Below are positions 52,198 to 61,632 of a stretch of 64,000 bases of DNA, piece after piece. The stretch is from assembly GCA_016936555.1 (NCBI GenBank), contig JAFGXR010000034.1:26267-90266 (forward strand), written 5' to 3'. Origin of the DNA: Spirochaetales bacterium (GTDB taxonomy: Bacteria > Spirochaetota > Spirochaetia > DSM-2461). The stretch's first letter is position 1, and each line of letters starts with the position of its first letter. A model generated the notes under the pieces. It worked only from the letters and a program-made list of their open reading frames with translations. It had not been told where the DNA came from and did no database searches. The position numbers and the translations under genes were made by a program.

Positions 52198-52788
52198 ATG
52201 AATGATTCGACACTACAACACGCCAAAGAACTACTGACCTGTCTGGAAGATTATCTGAAGCAATCCGGTGCTGAGGCTTTCAAGTCTGACTGGGTCGTGG
52301 ATTTTTCCCGCTGGTTATTGAGCTCTGAACAAAAGGAAAGCATCGCAGAGGAACACGCAGGTTCGGGAATGGAGGATATTCTGATCGGAATGCATCTGGT
52401 CAATATGGCCAACCTCCTGAAAAAAGAACAGAACCGGTTTGCGACCGAAACGCCCTTTTCATCCTTTATGGATTTCCAGTACCTTTTCGTTCTGAACGAA
52501 CACGGAGACATGACAAAATCCCGGTTGATCTTTTCCAACAATATGGAAATGTCGTCGGGAGTTGAAGTGGTCAATCGTCTGAACAAACAGGGTTGGATAG
52601 AGGAGAAAGAGAACCCCGATGACCGGCGATCGAAACTGGTCAGCGTCACAGAAGAAGGGCGGAGAACTCTCGATGAATACAGGGAACAGGGACTGAATAT
52701 CTATAAATCCTGTTCTATCGGTTTGGAAGACAATGATAAAAAAGCTTTACTGAATTCGCTCGGTCTTTTAAGCCGGCTCCAGAACTGA
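52198..52788 (+). CDS. MarR-family transcriptional regulator
   Basis: 196 residues, long for MarR because of an N-terminal helical region (about 1-60). The DNA-binding part has MTKSRLIFSNNMEMSSGVEVV and the wing EENPDDRRSKLVSVTEEG-like stretch. It overlaps no neighbour and is divergent from the chimera/permease operon with twin repeats in between, the arrangement of a local repressor of an export operon. Confidence 0.87.
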   Translation: MNDSTLQHAKELLTCLEDYLKQSGAEAFKSDWVVDFSRWLLSSEQKESIAEEHAGSGMEDILIGMHLVNMANLLKKEQNRFATETPFSSFMDFQYLFVLNEHGDMTKSRLIFSNNMEMSSGVEVVNRLNKQGWIEEKENPDDRRSKLVSVTEEGRRTLDEYREQGLNIYKSCSIGLEDNDKKALLNSLGLLSRLQN

Positions 52789-52791
52789 TAC

Positions 52792-53358
52792 TTAAGGCTT
52801 GATTCTATTCCACATATTATCGGCCATTTTTTCAAACAGGGCCTTATCATAGGGCATGGACTGATTCTGAAGATAGTGAAATCCCTTGGGAAGGAGAACC
52901 AGCTCATAAGCCAGGACTTCGGGATCGACAGCAGAAGAGATTTCCCCTTCGGCAAGGGCTTTGGCAACCCTCTTCGACAGGGCCTTGTTGAATCCTTCCA
53001 TCAGCTTGACCGAGCGGTCTCTGTAATCGGGAAAATAGAAAAGAAGTTCCGAAAATAATGTGTCATGGGAATGAAGACCCTTTTCTTCAACAGTCCAGTC
53101 CACAGCTGAGGAACCGATAAAGAGATAGACAAGCTCTTTCATGGAATACTGATCCATATCCAGATTATGCCCTTCCGATCCCTCGAGAAGATGAATCATA
53201 ACCGAGCGGCCGATGTCTTCTTTATTTTCAAAATGAGCATAGAGCGATGGTTTTTTTATGCCCACCGAATCGCCGATCATCTTCATGGTCGTATTGCTGT
53301 AACCATGGGCGAGGAAGAGATTGAGAGAACTGACGACTATTTCTTCTCTTGAAGTCAT
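52792..53358 (-). CDS. TetR-family transcriptional regulator
   Basis: 188 residues. The HTH (about 5-50) reads FLAHGYSNTTMKMIGDSVG then IKKPSLYAHFENKE, classic TetR. No ribosome site. A consensus TATAAT (complement of 53367-53372) lies only 8 nt before the ATG, so any transcript from it would be leaderless; alternatively the gene is read from the upstream NHL operon. Convergent with MarR, 3 nt apart. Its first 44 codons are overlapped in another frame by the NHL gene's tail. Confidence 0.84.
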   Translation of the reverse strand: MTSREEIVVSSLNLFLAHGYSNTTMKMIGDSVGIKKPSLYAHFENKEDIGRSVMIHLLEGSEGHNLDMDQYSMKELVYLFIGSSAVDWTVEEKGLHSHDTLFSELLFYFPDYRDRSVKLMEGFNKALSKRVAKALAEGEISSAVDPEVLAYELVLLPKGFHYLQNQSMPYDKALFEKMADNMWNRIKP

Positions 53359-55390
53359 GGCTAAGCATTATACTCAATTTTTCTAAAAAGAAACAGGGGC
53401 TGTTAAACGTCGCTACCGAAACCTTCCCATCATCGCTGCCAGTGTCTCCGGTTCCCACCAGGGTGCTTACCTCGTTGGTGGAAATATCGATTTTCCTGAT
53501 GCGTTGATTTGATTTATCGGACACATAGAGATCGGTTCCATCGGTAGTGAGATTCTGAGGACTATTGAAGACAGCGGCGGTTCCAGTTCCGTCGGCATAG
53601 CCGCTGCTACCCGAACCGGCTATGGTGGTGACCACTCCTGTACCGATAACAATCTTTCTGATCAGGTTATTTGACGTATCGGCTACATAGAGATCTGTTC
53701 CGTCAATTGTTATTCCATAAGGCCAGTTAAAAGAGGCAGCAGCACCTGTTCCGTCGGCTGAGCCCGGTGATCCTGATCCTGCCAGAACGGAAACCGCTTG
53801 GTTGGAAATAACAATCTGACGGATAACACATTGAATCGGGTCTGTCACATAGAGGTTGGTATTGTCCGTAGTGATGGCATAGGGATAAGCCCCTAAACCT
53901 GAAACCAGGGTCGTGACGACTCCCGTGGAAATGACGATTTGTCTGATATTGGCAGAGTCTGCATCTACAACATAGAGATTTGTGCCGTCTGTAGCCAGGT
54001 CCGAAGGTTTGTTGAACGTCGCCGCTGTACCAGTACCATCGTCAGAACCTGCTGCTCCAGATCCTGCCAGGGTAGTCACCTCACCGGTAGCAATGACGAT
54101 TTTCCGGATCAAATTATTGAAGGTATCGGCCACATAGAGGTTTGTTCCATCGGAAGCTATACCTTCCGGAGACTCAAACCTGGCATCTGATCCCGTTCCA
54201 TCATCAGTGCCGGATGCTTCTGCGGTTCCGGCAAAAGTTGAGACTACAGGGAAATCCGGTTCCCAAACCGCGTAGAGAGTCACGTCCGCAGCTCCCATGG
54301 TGTAGGATTGACCGTCGGTATACCCTACCAATCCGGATGAACTCGTTGACCATCCCTGAAATGTATTCCCCGTAAGAGAATAGGCATTGGCCGTAAGAGC
54401 GGAGGAGGTTCCGTAATCCAGGGACAGATCAGCCATGGTTCCCGTTGCCGAGGCGTTATTTTTGTCAAAAGTAATTGTATAGGAATTGACTGTCCATACC
54501 GCATAAAGGGTCACATCGCCGGAACCCATTGTATAGGACTCTCCGTCAGTGAATTCAACGGCTCCCCCCGATGTCGTCGACCATCCTGAGAATGTATAAC
54601 CACTCAGAGCGAAAGCATTTGTGGTCAGCGCTGCGCTTGTTCCGAAATCAAAGGTCTGATCCGCCATGGTTCCCGTTGCCGAGGCATTGTTCTTGTCAAA
54701 AGTTATCGTATAAGTCACTTGAGACAATACTGTAACAGCAAAGGTTCTGGTAATAATATTGCCGTCACCATCGGTGATTGTAGCCGTTAGGGTTACTGTT
54801 TCGCTGCTCCCCGAAGGTTGGGTCACAGTTGCGGTTCCGCCGGAAAAACTTACAACGGAAGTATTATCGGAAGTCCAGCTTATGGTGCTGCCATTCACAT
54901 CACCCAGAGTGGGAACAGTAAAATCATCGGTAACCGTTGTTTCCGTATCACTTCCTGCAAAAGTGAAATCACTGAAGTCCAGAGCTGAAGCATCCGTAGA
55001 TGCATCCGTCGCTTTAACTATGGTTACTGTGATGGTTTTCGTGGCGGTGTTTCCGCTGCTGTCGGTTATGGTGGCCGTAAGAATGATATCCCTATCTCCA
55101 TCAGCCGGCCGGGTAACAGTTGCTGCGCCTCCGCTTATATCGACAACATCTGTATTGTCTGATGTCCATGTGATTGTAGTACCATCAACATCTCCTGTTA
55201 AGGGCAAAATGAAATCATCCGTAACCGCAGAACCGGTATCTGTTCCGGAAAAGATGATGTCACTTTCTGTCAGAGCATCAGCTGCGGACTGAGCATCCGT
55301 TACATCCTGAGCTGAATAAAGTGAAATCAAATCAGAACATGAAGCAGTGAGAAAAATCGCTAATAATAAAGAAATATATCGGGTTTTCAT
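53228..55390 (-). CDS. Lipoprotein with Ig-like, InlB B-type and NHL repeats; 3' end truncated
   Basis: 720 codons. Lipoprotein signal with Cys18 (LTASC). Two bacterial Ig-like repeats (about 35-225), two InlB-type B repeats (TITFDKNNASATGTMAD, each ~70 residues, about 228-375), then five NHL blades and the start of a sixth ending ATFNSP at about codon 675. From there the frame reads the upstream region and antisense-frame of the TetR gene (CFFLEKLS... onward), which is not NHL-like. A six-bladed propeller therefore lacks most of its last blade. The surface protein may fold poorly or may use a shortened propeller. Confidence 0.8.
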   Translation of the reverse strand: MKTRYISLLLAIFLTASCSDLISLYSAQDVTDAQSAADALTESDIIFSGTDTGSAVTDDFILPLTGDVDGTTITWTSDNTDVVDISGGAATVTRPADGDRDIILTATITDSSGNTATKTITVTIVKATDASTDASALDFSDFTFAGSDTETTVTDDFTVPTLGDVNGSTISWTSDNTSVVSFSGGTATVTQPSGSSETVTLTATITDGDGNIITRTFAVTVLSQVTYTITFDKNNASATGTMADQTFDFGTSAALTTNAFALSGYTFSGWSTTSGGAVEFTDGESYTMGSGDVTLYAVWTVNSYTITFDKNNASATGTMADLSLDYGTSSALTANAYSLTGNTFQGWSTSSSGLVGYTDGQSYTMGAADVTLYAVWEPDFPVVSTFAGTAEASGTDDGTGSDARFESPEGIASDGTNLYVADTFNNLIRKIVIATGEVTTLAGSGAAGSDDGTGTAATFNKPSDLATDGTNLYVVDADSANIRQIVISTGVVTTLVSGLGAYPYAITTDNTNLYVTDPIQCVIRQIVISNQAVSVLAGSGSPGSADGTGAAASFNWPYGITIDGTDLYVADTSNNLIRKIVIGTGVVTTIAGSGSSGYADGTGTAAVFNSPQNLTTDGTDLYVSDKSNQRIRKIDISTNEVSTLVGTGDTGSDDGKVSVATFNSPCFFLEKLSIMLSHDFKRRNSRQFSQSLPRPWLQQYDHEDDRRFGGHKKTIALCSF

Positions 55391-55401
55391 ATTTTATCTC
55401 C

Positions 55402-55971
55402 CTATAAATAGATCCGCAGACCGGCCGGTATAAGTATCTGTTGCCCATGGTTTACGTCTTCTTCCAGAAAAACCTGGTATGAAGGGCATATAAAGACACC
55501 TAATCTGTCTGAAAATCTGAAATTGAAATTCAACGAAACTCCCATGGCCGAATCGTAGAAAACTCCGAACCCCAGATTGTCATCATTTACAAAATGCAAG
55601 ATTCCTCCATATACAAAAGAGGGCGTGAAATAAAAAGTGTCCGGTATAAACTCAAGTTCATAACCGATTTCCAACTGCCAGAGCAAATCGAGAATGAGAG
55701 AAATGGAATCGATGACCGGAAGCTCATATGTCAGCGCGAGATCGGGGGATAAATTGATGTTCTCCCAGAAAGAACCTTTATCACCACTGCCGAACCCCAA
55801 ATCCAGGCCGGCTTGCAATCCGACCCCGTAAGAAACAAGATCGGAATAGTTGACTATGGGAATGGCATTCATAACACCCACATCGACGGATTTGATCCGG
55901 ACAACCTGACTGAACAGAGAACTAATCCCCAATAAAAGAAAAAATGAAATAATCAATAGTTTCTTCATCAT
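55402..55971 (-). CDS. Small outer-membrane beta-barrel-like protein
   Basis: 189 residues. Signal peptide 1-21, then alternating hydrophobic strands with glycine-rich turns and a C-terminal aromatic/Leu end (IPAGLRIYL), as in small porin-like barrels of spirochaetes. Family not recognised. 11 nt upstream of the NHL lipoprotein gene and so probably co-transcribed. A 10-bp palindrome CTAACGTTAG (55979-55988) sits directly upstream of its start. Confidence 0.65.
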   Translation of the reverse strand: MMKKLLIISFFLLLGISSLFSQVVRIKSVDVGVMNAIPIVNYSDLVSYGVGLQAGLDLGFGSGDKGSFWENINLSPDLALTYELPVIDSISLILDLLWQLEIGYELEFIPDTFYFTPSFVYGGILHFVNDDNLGFGVFYDSAMGVSLNFNFRFSDRLGVFICPSYQVFLEEDVNHGQQILIPAGLRIYL

Positions 55972-56187
55972 AACCTACCTAACGTTAGTTTTTATTATAA
56001 TTATAGACAGGATGAGAATCAGTTCAAATTTCCAGAGCTATTTTTTTGTTTTTTAAGGCCGTTCCAGGAATGTTATTAACCTTGACCAATCTGAATTGTT
56101 CCATAGTCAAGGCACGGCGATTTGCGGAGGAACGGATCGAACACAGGAGCACCGCAGCAACGCGGAGATCGGGATAAATCTGACGAC

Positions 56188-59100
56188 CTAGGAGAAAAGA
56201 TTCACCACATCCTCTTTCCCCAGAGACTTGAAGAAACTGCTCTCCGTGGAAACGACATCCTCCACCAGCATCTTCTTGCGGTTCTGCATCTCCAGTATCT
56301 TGTCTTCCACCGTGTCCTTGGCAATGAACTTATAGGCGATGACCCGGTTCTGCTGCCCGATCCTGTGGCTTCTGGCAATGGCCTGCGCCTCGATGGCGGG
56401 GTTCCACCAGGGGTCGAAAAGAACCACGTAGTCCGCGGAAGTCAGATTGATCCCCACCCCGCCGGCTTTGAGGCTGATAAGAAAAACGCGGTTTTCTTCA
56501 TCATTCTGAAAACTCTTGATCTGCCCGTCCCGGTCCCTGGTCTGTCCGTCCAGATAGGAATAGGAGATCCCCGCCTGATTGAGAAAATCCCTGATAATAT
56601 GGAGGGATTTGACGAACTGGGAGAAAATAAGGATTTTGTGGTTCTCCTCCATGATCTCCCTGATAAGGTCCTTAAGCATTTCAAATTTGGCGGGAATGAT
56701 ATGGCTGTATTCCTCCGATACCATCTTCGGGAAGTTCGCAGCCTGCCGCAGCCTGAGAAGAGCTTCGAATATGACCATCTGGGATCCCGCCACGCCGTTA
56801 TCATTGACCGAGTCGCTGACTTTATTGCGGTAGTATTCGCGGATTTCGTTGTAGAGCCTGCGCTGCTCGTAACCCAGTTCGATATGCTGGATGATTTCCT
56901 CTTTTTCCGGAAGGTCCTTCACCACATCCTCTTTCTTTCTCCGCAGGATAAAGGGGAAGACGATTTTCCTGAGCAGTTCCGTGGCCCCCTCGTCGTTTTC
57001 ATCTTCGATAGGCCGGGCGAAACGCCTCCTGAACTGCTCCGCCGAACCGAGTAGCCCCGGATTGAGGAAATCGAACTGGGACCAGAGATCCATGGTGTTG
57101 TTCTCGATCGGCGTGCCGGTCAGGGAGAGGCGGTGCCGCGCGTTGACCAGTTTGACGCTTTTGAAAATCTGCGATGAGGCATTTTTGATATTCTGCGCCT
57201 CATCGAGGATAATGTAGGTGAAATCCATGGATGAGAAGAGCTCTATATCATTTCTGAGGGTGTGGAAGCTTACAAGAATGATATCGATGCCCTGAAGCTC
57301 CAGTTCCGTCGTCGCCCTCCCCGGCCCGTAGTGACGGATTGTTTTCAGAGAGGGGGTGAACTTCTCCGCCTCATCCTGCCAGTTGGGCATGGTGCTGACG
57401 GGAACGACGATCAGGGCTTTTTCCAGCCGCCCCTCGTTCTTCAGCTTCATAAGAAGGGCCAGGGTCTGTATGGTCTTCCCCAGCCCCATATCATCGGCGA
57501 GACAGCCGTTCAGATTGTACTGATTCAGAAAATAGAGCCAGTTGAGCCCCGCCTGCTGATAATGGCGCAAGGTGGCATTGAGCCCTTGCGGCGGTTCCGC
57601 TTCCCCGATTTCATCGAAATGCTGAAGCCCTTCAATCGCCTTTCCAAGGCGGCGGACCTCTTCGTTATCGCGGTTCTCAATCTCTTCGTACAGAACGTCT
57701 ATCATCCCCAGATTAAAGGAGGAGATGCTCAGCTCCCCGTCGCCGTCCATTCCCATATTCCGGAGCTGTTCCAGCTTTTCCAGATCGGCCTGGCGGATCA
57801 GATAAAAGCCATTCCGGCCCTTCATCAGCGGGTCCCCGGGCGTAAAACTGTCGAAGACCGGATCGTCAAAATTCCCGTCGGTGTCTTTGATACGGGTCTT
57901 TATATCGAGCCAGTCGCTGCTCTTGTTCACACTGAAGGAAAATCCCGCGGCCATGCGGATCTTCTGTTTGGCCCCTCTCCGGCGCAGCTCGGCTCCGTCG
58001 GCGATCAGCTGCTCTCCGTAATTGAGGAGCATTTTGTCCACGGAACTCTTGAATTCGAAGGTGAAGCCGTCGCGGAACTCCAGATCGCTGTAAATCAGCT
58101 TATCCTCCATGACTTCGCAGAAATAGCTGAAGGCTTCCATCTCAAAATCCGTATTTCTATTGATGATAGTCGTCACATCATCGGTTTTTTCTGAAATAAA
58201 AGAGGCCGATGTATTGGTTCTGAAGGCGAATTCCCTGTCCTCATAGCGGAAGAAAAGAGAGATTCTGGATTTCCTTCCCCTTTCGGAGAACTCGAGGACC
58301 GGAAGGGGCTCCGGATTGAGATACTCGATTCTGCTCTGGGGCAGCTCGACGAAAATCCCTTCGGGCAGCCCCTTTCCGACTCTCTCGGAAAGCCTGATAA
58401 TCTCCTCTTCGCTCATGGAGGTGGAGTTGGCGAAAAAATCGATGATCCAGTCCGAAGCCTCTCCGGTTTCGCGCATAAAGAATATAACGGCGCTGTGAAT
58501 ATCTAAGAGATAGAAAAGGCCGCTGTCGTTATAGAATTCATGGGGAAGATAGAGAGTCCTCGATGATGTTTTCCCGTCTGAAAAGGTCACCTGTGGCATG
58601 TAGTAGGGATCGCCGCCCTTGTGGTCGTAGAAAACGAAGCTGATGCGTGTTTCAACGATTTTCCTGACATCGACCTCAATCAGCCCCCGGTAGTCGCGAT
58701 AAAAAAAACTGTCTATTTCCCCTGCGTCTATCTGCCCGAAAGAATCGGACAGGCGGTAGAGTTCCCTGTTCTTTTTAAGAAGCCTGTATAGCTTCTGTTC
58801 ACAGCTTGTCAGCTCGCCGGTTTCATCGGAGGTTCCCCAGGGATGAAGGGGATTCTCCTCTTCGGCAGGGTAATTATTGACATGATAAGCTGTTACCGAA
58901 AGCCCCCTGGTCATTGTATCGGTAAAAAAGTCCGGTTCAATGACAAAACCGTGGGACCAGGGCGGTTTCTCTTCGACCGGTTCCTCTACTGTTTTTTCTT
59001 CCGGTGCGGATTCACTCTCCGGTTCAGCAGTTTCCTCCGGAGGTGTCTCCGCCTCCCGATCTGTTTCCCTGGAGATTCCGGGTATTTCCGCAACGGATCC

Positions 59101-59472
59101 GGATGAGGTTTCCCCGGAAACCGATTCGGAATGAGATTGAGATGTTGCGGATTTATTCGACCCATCTGCCGGATCGGATAGCTCAGCGGCGCCGGCGGCG
59201 GTTTCCGCGATTTCAGGAATTTCAGTCCGGGCCGGAACTGATCTTTCATCTTTCCCCTGAGGTGTCCCGGAAAAGAGATCCGACTGGTTCAGGTCCGCAG
59301 CGGCGAACAAGGGCAGATCATCGAAAAGAGAGAGAGGGAGCTCTTCCTTCGGTTTGCTTTCCGTTTTTTTCGCAGAGACTTTCGAAGGGCTTTTTTTTGT
59401 TTTTTTTACTTTCTCCGGCCGAGGCTCCTGGAAACCCGCTTCGAAGTCATCAAATAGATACTGCTGTTCCAT
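56188..59472 (-). CDS. SNF2-family ATPase/helicase
   Basis: 1,094 residues. The first ~190 are acidic, Ser/Glu/Pro-rich and low complexity. A middle region (about 200-600) resembles the bacterial SNF2-associated domain. The ATPase core follows: Walker A DDMGLGKT (about 660), the DEAQ box (LDEAQNIKN, about 757), and the C-terminal lobe with SLKAGGVGINLTSADYVVLFDP (about 1005) and ARSHRIGQQN. It moves on double-stranded DNA; bacterial relatives include RapA-type and defence-linked proteins. No restriction or methyltransferase gene is adjacent, so the role is open. Confidence 0.92.
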   Translation of the reverse strand: MEQQYLFDDFEAGFQEPRPEKVKKTKKSPSKVSAKKTESKPKEELPLSLFDDLPLFAAADLNQSDLFSGTPQGKDERSVPARTEIPEIAETAAGAAELSDPADGSNKSATSQSHSESVSGETSSGSVAEIPGISRETDREAETPPEETAEPESESAPEEKTVEEPVEEKPPWSHGFVIEPDFFTDTMTRGLSVTAYHVNNYPAEEENPLHPWGTSDETGELTSCEQKLYRLLKKNRELYRLSDSFGQIDAGEIDSFFYRDYRGLIEVDVRKIVETRISFVFYDHKGGDPYYMPQVTFSDGKTSSRTLYLPHEFYNDSGLFYLLDIHSAVIFFMRETGEASDWIIDFFANSTSMSEEEIIRLSERVGKGLPEGIFVELPQSRIEYLNPEPLPVLEFSERGRKSRISLFFRYEDREFAFRTNTSASFISEKTDDVTTIINRNTDFEMEAFSYFCEVMEDKLIYSDLEFRDGFTFEFKSSVDKMLLNYGEQLIADGAELRRRGAKQKIRMAAGFSFSVNKSSDWLDIKTRIKDTDGNFDDPVFDSFTPGDPLMKGRNGFYLIRQADLEKLEQLRNMGMDGDGELSISSFNLGMIDVLYEEIENRDNEEVRRLGKAIEGLQHFDEIGEAEPPQGLNATLRHYQQAGLNWLYFLNQYNLNGCLADDMGLGKTIQTLALLMKLKNEGRLEKALIVVPVSTMPNWQDEAEKFTPSLKTIRHYGPGRATTELELQGIDIILVSFHTLRNDIELFSSMDFTYIILDEAQNIKNASSQIFKSVKLVNARHRLSLTGTPIENNTMDLWSQFDFLNPGLLGSAEQFRRRFARPIEDENDEGATELLRKIVFPFILRRKKEDVVKDLPEKEEIIQHIELGYEQRRLYNEIREYYRNKVSDSVNDNGVAGSQMVIFEALLRLRQAANFPKMVSEEYSHIIPAKFEMLKDLIREIMEENHKILIFSQFVKSLHIIRDFLNQAGISYSYLDGQTRDRDGQIKSFQNDEENRVFLISLKAGGVGINLTSADYVVLFDPWWNPAIEAQAIARSHRIGQQNRVIAYKFIAKDTVEDKILEMQNRKKMLVEDVVSTESSFFKSLGKEDVVNLFS

Positions 59473-59529
59473 AGGGCTTTGAAATAGTGGCGCATTTGCC
59501 GAATAAAATCAATAAGATTGTCAGACCGA

Positions 59530-60273
59530 TCAGAATGTGGCATCCGGGCTGACCGGATTGGGAAAAAAGACCCAGCTGTAGTCGCCTTCGAGACTTCCGA
59601 AATACGCTCCCGCCTGGGAAAAAGTGTAGTCTTTCAAGGAAAAAAGAGAGACATAACCGCTGTAATGCTCGAAGGCGAAATAGATGAGACCTCCCGGGAG
59701 GCCATTATGAAATACGGCTGTACCTGTGCCCTGCATAAAAGAGCTCCAGCTATCGGCAGAGAACTCGACAACGGCCAGACTGCCGGGAGAAGAAAGCCTG
59801 GATGAATCGATCGTATCTGTAAAATCCACGCCGTCTATAGTCGCGCTGAAGCGGATGGGGCAGGACATAAGCCCGATTGAGGATGAATAAGTCATGAAAT
59901 TCGTATCCTGTGGATAAGTGGTTCCGGAAGCGCCTAAAGTGACATCATTGAGGAAGAGTCTCACATAATTGACCATAGCCTCGAAAGACTCGGTGGATTC
60001 CGAATTCAGGGACGAGAGATAGCCGAAAACAGGAGTGCTTCCACCGGATCGGAATGAATCGACATTGAGACGGGATCCGTCAAAGCTGAAACCGGCCTCC
60101 CCGTCTCCCCAATCGTGGTTTTCATAGATCTTCCAGTATGAGGGCCCGGAGGAGGAGATGGACCAGTGAACATTAACAGGCTCCACATCGGACTCATATT
60201 TAAAGAAGGGCAGGATGTTAAGGCAGCCGGTTAAAAACAGACCGGAAAACAGAAGGACCGCTATCTTTTTCAT
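59530..60273 (-). CDS. Lipoprotein of unknown function
   Basis: 247 residues, signal with lipobox LTGC (Cys17). The rest is Ser/Gly/Phe-rich and probably a beta-structure, with no known motif. Its ATG overlaps the stop of the upstream barrel gene by 4 nt (ATGA), so the two proteins are made together and may interact at the outer membrane. Confidence 0.75.
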   Translation of the reverse strand: MKKIAVLLFSGLFLTGCLNILPFFKYESDVEPVNVHWSISSSGPSYWKIYENHDWGDGEAGFSFDGSRLNVDSFRSGGSTPVFGYLSSLNSESTESFEAMVNYVRLFLNDVTLGASGTTYPQDTNFMTYSSSIGLMSCPIRFSATIDGVDFTDTIDSSRLSSPGSLAVVEFSADSWSSFMQGTGTAVFHNGLPGGLIYFAFEHYSGYVSLFSLKDYTFSQAGAYFGSLEGDYSWVFFPNPVSPDATF

Positions 60274-61559
60274 AAACGCATTCCTATGGCAGGAGCATAT
60301 GACAGTGTCGAGGGATTAAAATTCCCGGTATCGGGCATATAGAAGTAATTGGACAGATATATCTCCACTTTTCCCAGATCCAGACCGATCCCGATATTCA
60401 CGCCCAGGGAAGTCCAGAAGGCAAAAAGGCTCCCTGTCCTCATTCCATCCTCATCCTTGAGAAAACTCGTGCTCCAGTGCCTGACCGGAACATCGGTAAT
60501 TCGGACGACATCCGATGTAATACCCAGAAAGATTTCCAGTTTTTTATTCACGATAAAGAAATCGAGTTCAAGGGGTACCGTCGCGGTGACAGAGGGATTA
60601 TCTTTGTTGTAAAGAGGATCCGCTTCGGTTCTCTCGAAGAAATCATATGCCCCGGCGACACCCAGGCTGAGGCCGAACCAGGGTCTGGGTTCCCAGAAAA
60701 GCCCGGCGGAAAGAAGGGAGCCGCCTCCTGCAAAAGCATTGAATTTCAAAGTTCTCGGTCCGTTTTTTAAAACGTCGGGAGTCCACAGTCGGGACAGGTC
60801 CAGAGAGCTGTAAGCGGCTTTTATGGCCATGACTTCTCTGGTATCGAGTTCCAGCCCTTCCGACAACACCTCTATAAAAAAAGACCAGAACTCTCCATAG
60901 CGGATTTCCAGCTGTTCCAGTAAGGTCTTCTTGCGGGGAATTCGCCTATCATCGACATAATGCCTATAGAGATTGTAGAGCGATTCGTAATCCTTTCTAT
61001 AGCTGTCACTGAACTCGGGAGATACTTTATCAGCCAGAAGAAGCTGCGATTCAATGCGGACCGACTCATCGGCAAAAGCCTGAAAGTCTGATTTGTACAG
61101 AATGCGGAGAAGTTCCAGTCTTTCAAGAACGAGAACATCCCTGAGAGCCCATTTGAAATCGTAGGAAGCAGGCGTGGTCTGGCTGTCATAGAGAGCAAAG
61201 TCATAGTCCGCCGAAAAAAAGGAGGGATCGATTTCATCGCCGAAGATAAAATCAGTGATGGCCCTGCGCTTCTCAATCTCGATAAGGACCTTCAGCCTGT
61301 AGTCTTTCAGGACCGGTTTGTCCTTCATCCGGTCGGGCATCTGCTCCAGAACCTCAGTCATTTCATCTCTCAGATCGAATAGCGATTCATTATTATCTAT
61401 CGCGCTCTCTAGGCGCCGTTTCAAATCGGGAACCGGGGATTTTTCGCTCCCGGCAGTTTCGGACAGAGAAAATGAAAGCTCCTGAGAACTGTCCGCAGAA
61501 TCATCGCAGAAAGCGGGAAATGAGAATATGAGAATCAGCAGATAGAAAAAGCGCTTCAT
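60270..61559 (-). CDS. Outer-membrane protein with helical N-terminus and C-terminal barrel-like region
   Basis: 429 residues. Signal peptide 1-18. Residues 30-260 are helical and charged, then about 165 residues of amphipathic beta strands (NAFAGGGSLLSAGLFWEPRP and further) ending AIGMRL, like a small beta-barrel. Family not recognised. Upstream of and overlapping the lipoprotein gene. Confidence 0.7.
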   Translation of the reverse strand: MKRFFYLLILIFSFPAFCDDSADSSQELSFSLSETAGSEKSPVPDLKRRLESAIDNNESLFDLRDEMTEVLEQMPDRMKDKPVLKDYRLKVLIEIEKRRAITDFIFGDEIDPSFFSADYDFALYDSQTTPASYDFKWALRDVLVLERLELLRILYKSDFQAFADESVRIESQLLLADKVSPEFSDSYRKDYESLYNLYRHYVDDRRIPRKKTLLEQLEIRYGEFWSFFIEVLSEGLELDTREVMAIKAAYSSLDLSRLWTPDVLKNGPRTLKFNAFAGGGSLLSAGLFWEPRPWFGLSLGVAGAYDFFERTEADPLYNKDNPSVTATVPLELDFFIVNKKLEIFLGITSDVVRITDVPVRHWSTSFLKDEDGMRTGSLFAFWTSLGVNIGIGLDLGKVEIYLSNYFYMPDTGNFNPSTLSYAPAIGMRL

Positions 61560-61594
61560 CAGTTAATTGTCGACCCAAAAGTCTTATAAAGTCA

Positions 61595-61626
61595 AACACC
61601 GCCCGGCATAACCCGTCGGCGGTGTT
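61595..61626 (-). terminator. Probable terminator of the folK-proS unit
   Basis: Inverted repeat AACACCGCC/GGCGGTGTT (9 bp, arms 61618-61626 and 61595-61603) with a 14-nt loop, followed on the minus strand by TTGACTTTATAAGACTTTTG. The T tract is broken, so efficiency is uncertain. Confidence 0.55.
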
Positions 61627-61632
61627 GAGGCA

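Noticed and set aside
56082..56114. Inverted CCTTGAC/GTCAAGG pair downstream of the SNF2 gene.
   Set aside because: The loop is 19 nt and no T tract follows, so I do not call it a terminator; the rest of 55990-56187 shows nothing clear.
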